From: a bacterium
GTDB lineage: Bacteria; Pseudomonadota; Gammaproteobacteria; Burkholderiales; Burkholderiaceae_C
Reading direction: 5' to 3'
Assembly (NCBI GenBank): GCA_030824095.1
Contig: JAVBYK010000387.1
Coordinates: forward strand, 1 to 5,178
Length of the DNA: 5,178 bases
How positions within the stretch are numbered: position 1 is the first letter of the stretch; each line of letters begins with the position of its first letter. The position numbers and the translations under genes are program-made. Shown here in pieces: positions 1 to 5,178 of the stretch. The notes below the pieces were generated by a model that was not told where the DNA came from, ran no database searches, and saw only the letters and a program-made list of their open reading frames with translations.

Positions 1-1347
1 GGGGAGAATGACTACAACACGTCGCGCCGCGATCGCCTCACCTGGGACGCCCGTTACGTGATGGCGTCCGCCTGGGCGGATCAGTTGCAGACCCTGGTGA
101 GCCTGCAGAACACGGACGCCCAGGACAACGGCCGCACCATTCGCAACGACGCTGGCGTTCGCGTCCGCGACACCAGCTACAACGAGCATATCTGGCAGGC
201 CAATGTGCAAGCCAGCAAGTCCCTTGCCATCTCGGATCAGTGGGGGCAAAAGATTACCTACGGTCTGGATCTGTCCAGTACTGCTGTCACCAGCTGGTTC
301 GGCGGTTCGGACCCCGCTCCATTGGCTGCCTACGTTCCCAAGAAATACTTCCCCGATGCACGTGACAGCAGTGCGGCCCTGTACGCGCAAAGCGAAATCG
401 GCAATGACCGCTGGAGCATCACGCCAGGTGTGCGGTTGGAGCGCTTTGCGGTCGATGTCATCAGCCAGGACGGCTATGCCCCCCCGGCAACCGTGCCGGG
501 TGTGTCGATCTCCGGCTACAACACATCGCCCAAGCTCGGAGCCCTGTACCGCGTGTCGCCCGAGTGGGCCGTTTATGGCAACTACACCAGTGGCTTTCGT
601 GCCCCCAATGCGGCGCAGTTGAATGGCTTTATCGACCCGTCGCCCGGTGTCAATGCCCGCTTGCTGCCCAACCCGGACCTGAAGCCCGAGACCAGCAAGA
701 ACATCGAGCTGGGTGTGCGCACCCGCCTGCAGCGCCTGAGCCTGGATGTGGCTGCCTTTACTGGCGACTACCGCCAGCTGATTGTGGACAAGAAGTTCCT
801 GGGCGGCGCCAACACGGTGGCCAATCCCAATGTGTTCCAGACGGTCAATGTGGACAACGCCACCATCTGGGGATTCGAATTCAAGGGCAATATGGATTGG
901 GGCCAGGTGGGCAATGGCAAGTTGAGCACACCGTTTGCCTACGGCATGGCCAAGGGCCAGGACAACGGCACCGGCCTGCCCCTGAACTCCATTGACCCTG
1001 CGGCTTTCACCGTGGGTCTTAACTATGAGGCGGCAGCCTGGTCGTTGCGCGCGGACGTGCGCTACCACGCGGCCAAGGACGCGAGCGACGTGGACGCCAC
1101 CGCCGGCGTTCGCGCCGGCAGCACCCAGTTCACGGCCGTGCCAGCTGCGACGACCCTGGATGTGACCGGCCAGTGGCGCATCCGCAAGGATCTGCGATTC
1201 ACCGCCGGCATCGTCAATCTGACCAATGCCAAATACTGGCTCTGGTCCGACGTGCAGGGGCTGACCACCGCCAATGCCATCACCCAGGCCGATGCCTACA
1301 CCCAGCCAGGACGCCACGTCAATCTGTCGCTGGTGATGGACTTCTGA
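1..1347 (+). CDS. TonB-dependent heme/hemoglobin-type outer-membrane receptor, C-terminal part (5' end outside window)
   Basis: The reading frame is open from base 1 and ends at TGA 1345-1347, giving 448 visible residues; the ATG at 58 is internal, not the start. Receptors of this family are usually about 700-750 residues, so the signal peptide, the plug domain and the first barrel strands are missing. What remains is beta-barrel: alternating aromatic and polar strands, the box FRAP (bases 595-606), the box NPDL followed by KPETS (from 670), a VNVDNATIWGFE segment near 850, a GIVNLTNAKYW segment near 1207, and a C-terminal strand ending in Phe (LVMDF), as expected for Bam-assembled porin-like proteins. 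The FRAP and NPDL boxes and the tail match the TonB-dependent hemoglobin/transferrin/lactoferrin receptor family, which imports heme or protein-bound iron using TonB-ExbBD energy. The His normally found between the two boxes is not seen, so the ligand is uncertain. Family assignment is firm; substrate is inference. Confidence 0.93.
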   Translation, partial: GENDYNTSRRDRLTWDARYVMASAWADQLQTLVSLQNTDAQDNGRTIRNDAGVRVRDTSYNEHIWQANVQASKSLAISDQWGQKITYGLDLSSTAVTSWFGGSDPAPLAAYVPKKYFPDARDSSAALYAQSEIGNDRWSITPGVRLERFAVDVISQDGYAPPATVPGVSISGYNTSPKLGALYRVSPEWAVYGNYTSGFRAPNAAQLNGFIDPSPGVNARLLPNPDLKPETSKNIELGVRTRLQRLSLDVAAFTGDYRQLIVDKKFLGGANTVANPNVFQTVNVDNATIWGFEFKGNMDWGQVGNGKLSTPFAYGMAKGQDNGTGLPLNSIDPAAFTVGLNYEAAAWSLRADVRYHAAKDASDVDATAGVRAGSTQFTAVPAATTLDVTGQWRIRKDLRFTAGIVNLTNAKYWLWSDVQGLTTANAITQADAYTQPGRHVNLSLVMDF

Positions 1348-2448
1348 TCACAGCCGGATAGGCGCGGCGTACCCGGTCATCTCCAGGTAGCCGCGTCCCA
1401 CCAGGCGCTGGTTGCTGTCCAGCACTTCGCACAGACCCTCCCAGTAGATGGCACCTGTGGAGGCGCGGCTGTCCATCTCCTGGTTGTCCACCAGGGCGCG
1501 TACGGTGTAGAAGTCGGCTGGTGTACGCACCAGCCACTCCACCGGATAGCTGGCCTGACTCAGCGGGCTCTTCCAGGCGCGCAGGGGTTGGAAAATCACC
1601 TCGCCGCGGTGGAAGCTGAAGAGCTTGTCCGCAGCGCGAAACGAGCCCCCATCCCACAGCGCGGTCCCTTTCTTGTTGCGCAGGCGAAATGCGGTCAGAG
1701 CACTGCCGTCAAACAGGTTGATGCCGATCCAGTCCCAGCCCACCGCATCAGGATGCAGCATCTCCTGGCTCCACTCGTGGTCCAGCCACGCCGTGCTGCC
1801 GGCTTCCACGGCATGCCGTTTGCCACGCAACTCCAGCTCGCCGCGCACCTGCAAGTGGGGCAGGCTGTAGTAGTAGCTGGTTTGGCTGGCCTCGGGCCCC
1901 TTGCGGGAGAGACCCTGGTCTCCTTGCAACAGCACCGGCTGGCTGGGAGTCATGCTGAGTGACAGGGCAAAGTCGGTGCAGCGCAAGCGTGCCTCCAGGC
2001 CACTGCCACGGTGCTCCAGGGTCCAGTCGCGCAGGCGGATGCCGGTGTCCTGGGTGCTGGCCGATGCCGTGTCCGCAGGGTTTTGGCCAGGCGCATCACC
2101 CGACCAGCGTGCCATGCGTTGGTCATGCCACAGCTTGCGCCCCTTGACGTCGGTGAGGGCTGCATGGGCAAAGACCAGTTGCCGGGCCGCCAGACCCGAT
2201 TGCATGCCTTGGGCCTTGGCCACACGGCTGCGAAAAAAAGTGAGCTGAAAACCAAAGGCTGCTGCGTCGCCCGCCACGGCGGCACAGCCTGTGACGTACC
2301 ACCACTCGGTCGCAAAGTCAGGATGGGCTCCTGCGTCGCGCGGGAATACGATTGGAGGCGTTGCCGCCCCCCACACCGGCTGCCCCAGCGCCAGGGATGC
2401 ACCCAGACCCAGTGCTGCGCGCCGTCCGAGCATGGCCCCAGGGCTCAT
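1348..2448 (-). CDS. Exported lipocalin-like protein, AttH/CrtC (carotenoid 1,2-hydratase-like) family
   Basis: A 366-residue protein. The ATG at 2448-2446 is preferred because it overlaps the upstream stop as ATGA; a longer frame from 2526 would run deep into the upstream gene, and a second ATG at 2433 is possible. The N-terminus has GRR (residues 8-10) followed by a hydrophobic Ala/Leu/Gly stretch and an Ala-rich cleavage region near residue 28: a signal peptide, possibly Tat-type although the motif is incomplete. Family marks follow in order: FPRDAGAHPDF then TEWWYVTG (35-54), FGFQLTFFRSR (65-75), FAHAALTD (93-100), LQGDQGLSRKGP (174-185), YYYSLPHL (192-199), AWLDHEWS (220-227), GWDWIGINLFDG (237-248) and a C-terminal GRGYLEMTGY. 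These belong to the two-barrel lipocalin-like fold shared by AttH and CrtC hydratase. No carotenoid genes are visible, so hydratase activity is not claimed; binding or processing of a hydrophobic ligand in the periplasm is inference. The 3' end abuts the convergent receptor gene with no gap. Confidence 0.9.
   Translation of the reverse strand: MSPGAMLGRRAALGLGASLALGQPVWGAATPPIVFPRDAGAHPDFATEWWYVTGCAAVAGDAAAFGFQLTFFRSRVAKAQGMQSGLAARQLVFAHAALTDVKGRKLWHDQRMARWSGDAPGQNPADTASASTQDTGIRLRDWTLEHRGSGLEARLRCTDFALSLSMTPSQPVLLQGDQGLSRKGPEASQTSYYYSLPHLQVRGELELRGKRHAVEAGSTAWLDHEWSQEMLHPDAVGWDWIGINLFDGSALTAFRLRNKKGTALWDGGSFRAADKLFSFHRGEVIFQPLRAWKSPLSQASYPVEWLVRTPADFYTVRALVDNQEMDSRASTGAIYWEGLCEVLDSNQRLVGRGYLEMTGYAAPIRL
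2445..2448 (-). promoter_or_regulatory. ATGA stop/start overlap coupling the PLP-enzyme and lipocalin genes
   Basis: On the minus strand the TGA of the PLP enzyme (2447-2445) and the ATG of the lipocalin-like gene (2448-2446) share bases as ATGA. The sequence just before this ATG has no recognisable Shine-Dalgarno, which fits translation by termination and re-initiation. This overlap decided the start chosen for the lipocalin-like gene. Confidence 0.75.
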
Positions 2449-3527
2449 GCCAATCGCCCGAGCGCCATGGTCTGCGCCACCCGCTGTTCGGCGGCAGAAC
2501 AGTCTCCCAATTGGCTGCTGACCCACTCTGCACAGTGGTAGTTGGGCAGATAGCGTTCTCCCGCGTCACACAGCAGTGACAGGATGGAGCCCTGTTCGCC
2601 GGCCTGCAGCATCTCCTGCGCCAGTGTCAGCATGCCGATGAAATTGGTTCCGGTGGACGGTCCGACCTTGCGTCCCAGCAATTGCGACAAGGCCCGCATG
2701 GCCGCAACTGAATCCACATTGGGAACCTCCAGCATGCGGTCCACCAGCGTGCGGATGAAGCTGGCCTCCACCCGGGGCCGGCCAATGCCCTCGATGCGCG
2801 AACCTTCACCGGTGATGGATGCATCACCACTGCGGTGGTAGGCGCCGAACACCGAACCGGTGGGGTCGGGCACACAGACCTGGGTGGCGTGACGCTGGTA
2901 GCGGATATAGCGGCCAATGGTGGCACTGGTGCCGCCGGTGCCGGCGCCCACCACGACCCAGCGGGGGATAGGATGGCGTTCGCGTGCCATCTGGTTGAAC
3001 ATGCTCTGGGCGATGTTGTTGTTGCCACGCCAGTCGGTGGCGCGCTCGGCAAAGGTGAACTGGTCCATGTAGTGACCGCCGGTCTGCCGCGCCAGTGCCT
3101 GGGCCTGTTCATAGACCTCGGCGGCACTGTCCACCAAGTGGCAGCGGCCGCCGTAAAACGCGATCTGGGCAATCTTTTCCGGTGAGGTGCTGCGCGTCAT
3201 CACGGCGATGAAGGGCAGACCCAGCAGGCGGGCAAAGTAGGCCTCGCTGACGGCCGTCGAACCACTGGACGCTTCCACAATGGTCGAACCCTCCCGCACC
3301 CAGCCATTGCACAGCGCGTACAGAAACAGCGAGCGCGCCAACCGGTGCTTGAGGCTGCCGGTGGGATGGGTGGACTCGTCCTTCAGATACAGGTCAATGC
3401 CGTGGCGCGCAAAACCGGGCAGGGGCAAGGGAATCAGGTGGGTATCGGCGCTGCGCTGGTAGTCGGCCTCGATCAGGTCAATCGCCTGGCTGAGCCAACG
3501 GGTATGGCGGGGGACGGATGGCATCAC
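2445..3527 (-). CDS. PLP-dependent cysteine synthase superfamily enzyme, Cds1-like (probable L-cysteine desulfhydrase)
   Basis: A 360-residue cytoplasmic fold-type II PLP enzyme with no signal peptide. The start is GTG 3527 or the adjacent ATG 3524; a weak GGGA at 3539-3536 is better spaced from the GTG. Visible motifs: IEADYQRSADTHL (19-31), LKDESTHPTGSLKHR (48-62) with Lys60 as the probable Schiff-base lysine, SSGST (87-91) in the place of the substrate loop TSGNT of CysK, GAGTGGT (194-200) as the PLP phosphate-binding loop, and PSTGTN (290-295) near the pyridine-nitrogen site. No CBS regulatory domain is present. The N-terminal block and the SSGST variant resemble, from memory, the actinobacterial Cds1 group, described as converting L-cysteine to H2S, pyruvate and ammonia. 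A cysteine or cystathionine beta-synthase-like role is the main alternative. It is the first gene of an operon with the lipocalin-like gene (ATGA overlap) and diverges from the efflux gene. Superfamily is firm; the exact reaction is inference. Confidence 0.9.
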   Translation of the reverse strand: MMPSVPRHTRWLSQAIDLIEADYQRSADTHLIPLPLPGFARHGIDLYLKDESTHPTGSLKHRLARSLFLYALCNGWVREGSTIVEASSGSTAVSEAYFARLLGLPFIAVMTRSTSPEKIAQIAFYGGRCHLVDSAAEVYEQAQALARQTGGHYMDQFTFAERATDWRGNNNIAQSMFNQMARERHPIPRWVVVGAGTGGTSATIGRYIRYQRHATQVCVPDPTGSVFGAYHRSGDASITGEGSRIEGIGRPRVEASFIRTLVDRMLEVPNVDSVAAMRALSQLLGRKVGPSTGTNFIGMLTLAQEMLQAGEQGSILSLLCDAGERYLPNYHCAEWVSSQLGDCSAAEQRVAQTMALGRLA

Positions 3528-3580
3528 GGCTGGAATCCCGGGTTGGTGAGCAAATGGTGCATGTGTGTCTCAAGAGGTGT

Positions 3581-3623
3581 CTGTGCGGCAAGTTACGGAC
3601 ACCCGTTGGGTCTTGCCGCACAG
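3581..3623. repeat. Perfect 12-bp inverted repeat with 19-bp spacer
   Basis: CTGTGCGGCAAG (3581-3592) is the exact reverse complement of CTTGCCGCACAG (3612-3623). The spacer contains a small ACCC-GTT-GGGT hairpin (3601-3611) directly against the right arm. The arm centres are 31 bp apart, close to three helical turns, so the repeat could be a paired operator; as RNA it would make a strong stem. No T-tract follows on either strand, which argues against an intrinsic terminator. Confidence 0.8.
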
Positions 3624-3658
3624 TCGGTTGGGTCGTGGGTTTCCCCATGCGGCCCGAC

Positions 3659-3686
3659 TTTACAAGGTTTAACATGCCGCAATACC
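3659..3686 (+). promoter_or_regulatory. Weak candidate sigma-70 promoter for the efflux gene
   Basis: TTTACA at 3659-3664 matches five of six -35 consensus bases. Sixteen bases on, AATACC (3681-3686) is a poor -10 match. Transcription would start about 50 bp before the ATG at 3743. The surroundings are locally AT-richer than the coding DNA. This is only a candidate. Confidence 0.25.
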
Positions 3687-3731
3687 AGGGACATGTGAGC
3701 ACTCCACAATAGAACTGTGAAATCTCTCAGC

Positions 3732-3736
3732 AAGGT
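3732..3736 (+). promoter_or_regulatory. Ribosome binding site of the efflux lipoprotein gene
   Basis: AAGGT at 3732-3736 lies six bases before the ATG at 3743, a normal Shine-Dalgarno spacing. It supports ATG 3743 over the in-frame GTG at 3779, which has no purine-rich site ahead of it but would give a more typical signal peptide length. Confidence 0.55.
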
Positions 3737-3742
3737 CACCGG

Positions 3743-5178
3743 ATGACTCCCAAGAATCCGGACTTCTCCTCCTGGCCAGTGACCCCGGTCGGTCGCGCTG
3801 CGCTGGCAGCGGCGCTGGCAGCGGTGCTTGGCGCTTGTGCGGCACCTGACATTACGACAGCGGATCTGCCCGAAACGCCGGTTCCTGCCCAGTGGCGCGC
3901 AGCGGGCAACGCTGCAGTTCCAACAGAAGCCTCGCGCCAGGCGCTGGCGCAGTGGTGGCAGGGGTTCAACGATCCGCTACTGACCCAACTGGTGCTGCAA
4001 GCCCTGCAGACCAATACCGATGTGCGCACTGCCAAGGCTGCGTTGCAGCAGGCACGCGCATTGCGCGACGGCAAGGCGGCCGGTCTGGGGCCTTCGGTCA
4101 ACGGGTCGGCATCGGCACAGCGCAGCAAATCCGGCAGCAACGATGCGACCGACACCTTCCAACTGGGGTTTGATGCGGGCTGGGAGCCCGATGTGTTTGG
4201 CGGCCAGCGCAGTGCCGTGGGCGCAGCACAAGCCGACGCGCAGGCGGCAGAGTCCAGCCTGGCCCAGGTGCAGGTGTCGATGGCCGCTGAAGTGGCCGTG
4301 ACCTATATCGATCTGCGCGGGCTGCAGGCCCGCCTGGCGATTGCCCGCAACAATCTCGCTGCGCAGATGGAGACGCTGCAGATTGCCCGCTGGCGCGCGC
4401 AGGCCGGGCTGGCCTCCTCCCTGGATGTGGAGCAGGCCATAGCCGCCAGTGAGCAGACCGCCGCGCAAATCCCCGCACTGGCCAGCAGCGTGGCCCAGGA
4501 CCTGAGCAGCCTGGCCGTGCTGACCGGCCAGGCACCCGGTGCGCTGGACACACAGCTGGCGGCGGGTGCCGCGGCCCAGGCTTCCATCCCCCTGGCCCCC
4601 GAAACCCTGGCGCTGGACATACCGGCGAAAACGCTGCGCCAGCGCCCCGATGTGCGCGCCGCCGAATACCGCGTGCAGGGCGCAATGGCGCGTGTTTCGC
4701 AGGCCGATGCGGCACGCTACCCCAGCTTCCAGATCTCTGGCTCCATAGGCCTGCGGGCCCTAACACTGGGTGCCCTGAGCAACGGAGCGTCTACCGTGGG
4801 GTCCCTGCTAGCGGGCATTTCGGTACCGCTGTTTGATGGCGGTGCGGCGCGCGCCCAGGTGCGTGCGCAGGAAGCGGCCCTGGAGCAGACACGCGTGGCC
4901 TACCAGGCCACGGTCCTCACCGCGCTCAAGGAAGTTGAAGATGCGCTGGTCTCGTTGCAGGGCAACCAGGAGCGGCTCAAGCGCCTGCAGACCGCTTCCG
5001 AGGCGGCGGGCAACGCCGATCTGCTGGCCCGCCAGCGTTATGCCAGTGGGCTGATTGACTTCCGTACCGTGCTGGACACCCAGCGCACCCTGCTTTCCAC
5101 CCAGGACAGCGTGCAGGCCACCCGTGCCAGCCTGAGTGCCGACTATGTGCGCCTGTACAAGGCGCTCGGCGGTGGCTG
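3743..5178 (+). CDS. Outer-membrane efflux lipoprotein, NodT/OprM-type (TolC-like channel), 3' end cut by window
   Basis: The frame is open from ATG 3743 to the window edge: 478 codons plus the bases TG. The last residues read ALGGG, and members of this family usually finish ALGGGW plus a few residues, so only a handful are missing. The N-terminus is a lipoprotein signal: a hydrophobic Ala/Leu core, then LGAC with the lipidated Cys at residue 32. Ala at +2 is compatible with outer-membrane sorting. The n-region is long, so GTG 3779 is an alternative start. Family marks: WWQGFNDPLL (71-80), WEPDVFGGQRS (147-157), RQRPDVRAAE (299-308) and SVPLFDGGAARA (360-371), giving two outer-membrane-efflux repeats with long Ala/Gln-rich coiled-coil helices. 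The product would form a trimeric channel across the outer membrane and periplasm for an RND or EmrAB-type pump. Pump and adaptor genes are not visible and may follow downstream. Cargo cannot be predicted. Confidence 0.94.
   Translation, partial: MTPKNPDFSSWPVTPVGRAALAAALAAVLGACAAPDITTADLPETPVPAQWRAAGNAAVPTEASRQALAQWWQGFNDPLLTQLVLQALQTNTDVRTAKAALQQARALRDGKAAGLGPSVNGSASAQRSKSGSNDATDTFQLGFDAGWEPDVFGGQRSAVGAAQADAQAAESSLAQVQVSMAAEVAVTYIDLRGLQARLAIARNNLAAQMETLQIARWRAQAGLASSLDVEQAIAASEQTAAQIPALASSVAQDLSSLAVLTGQAPGALDTQLAAGAAAQASIPLAPETLALDIPAKTLRQRPDVRAAEYRVQGAMARVSQADAARYPSFQISGSIGLRALTLGALSNGASTVGSLLAGISVPLFDGGAARAQVRAQEAALEQTRVAYQATVLTALKEVEDALVSLQGNQERLKRLQTASEAAGNADLLARQRYASGLIDFRTVLDTQRTLLSTQDSVQATRASLSADYVRLYKALGGG
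3801..3824 (+). repeat. 12-bp tandem duplication in the signal-peptide core
   Basis: CGCTGGCAGCGG occurs twice in direct tandem (3801-3812 and 3813-3824), inside the hydrophobic core of the efflux lipoprotein's signal peptide. The unit is four codons, so gain or loss of one copy keeps the frame and changes the core by four residues. Confidence 0.8.

Larger units (their letters stand above)
3528..3742. promoter_or_regulatory. Divergent intergenic control region
   Basis: These 215 bp separate the minus-strand PLP-enzyme operon from the plus-strand efflux gene, so promoters for both should lie here. It holds a perfect 12-bp inverted repeat (3581-3592 with 3612-3623), an overlapping 6-bp inverted repeat (3576-3581 with 3598-3603), an 8-bp direct repeat GTTGGGTC (3605-3612 and 3627-3634) and further TGCGGC-type half-sites at 3648 and 3675. 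No convincing protein-coding frame was found in it. I found no strong sigma-70 promoter for the minus-strand operon. Confidence 0.7.

Noticed and set aside
1102..1119. Perfect 7-bp GC-rich stem (GCCGGCG / CGCCGGC) with a TTCG loop, terminator-like
   Set aside because: It lies inside the receptor coding sequence, has no following T-tract, and is explained by repeated Ala-Gly codons (GCC GGC) around GTT CGC.
2449..2526. Upstream extension of the lipocalin-like gene to the ATG at 2526
   Set aside because: It would overlap the PLP-enzyme gene by about 80 bp and put 26 non-signal-like residues before the signal peptide; the ATGA overlap start is more plausible.
1588..2541. Several plus-strand open frames opposite the lipocalin-like gene, including one of 176 residues at 2011-2541
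   Set aside because: They are shadows of the minus-strand gene, whose conserved family motifs cover the whole interval.
3581..3623. Reading the 12-bp inverted repeat as an intrinsic terminator
   Set aside because: No T-run follows on either strand, and it lies between divergent genes where no transcript is expected to end.
3478..3712. Small open frames on both strands across the intergenic region (about 64-117 residues)
   Set aside because: They overlap the start of the PLP-enzyme gene, are rich in Arg, Cys and Pro as GC-rich shadow frames are, and show no family motifs or convincing ribosome binding site.
4098..4766. Long minus-strand open frame (222 residues) opposite the efflux gene
   Set aside because: Its Arg/Pro/Gly-rich composition is typical of antisense frames in GC-rich DNA; the plus strand is firmly assigned to the efflux lipoprotein by its motifs.

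Overview
The window is a compact, GC-rich stretch of bacterial chromosome. Its codon use, protein families and gene style suggest a betaproteobacterium, most likely order Burkholderiales and possibly Comamonadaceae. That placement is inferred from the look of the proteins; there is no rRNA or other marker gene to confirm it. The genes themselves show no insertion sequence, phage, CRISPR or tRNA.

Layout. (1) 1-1347, + strand: C-terminal two thirds of a TonB-dependent outer-membrane receptor of the hemoglobin/transferrin/lactoferrin (heme) type; its start lies outside the window. (2) 1348-2448, - strand: an exported lipocalin-like protein of the AttH/CrtC family. Its stop codon directly abuts the receptor's stop codon in the palindrome TGATCA. 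(3) 2445-3527, - strand: a PLP-dependent enzyme of the cysteine synthase superfamily, resembling the Cds1-type L-cysteine desulfhydrases. It lies upstream of the lipocalin gene and overlaps it by ATGA, so the two form a translationally coupled pair. (4) 3528-3742: a 215-bp divergent intergenic region holding a perfect 12-bp inverted repeat and several shorter related repeats. (5) 3743 to the right edge, + strand: an outer-membrane efflux lipoprotein (NodT/OprM type) complete to within a few residues of its C-terminus.

How the parts relate. Three of the four products act in the envelope: receptor, exported lipocalin-like protein and efflux channel. The fourth is a cytoplasmic sulfur amino-acid enzyme. 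The enzyme/lipocalin operon and the efflux gene diverge from one control region and may share regulation. The receptor converges on the operon and is probably a separate unit. No single known pathway joins all four.

The best leads are the enzyme-lipocalin coupling, the structured intergenic region, and a heme-type receptor without the expected histidine between its FRAP and NPDL boxes.
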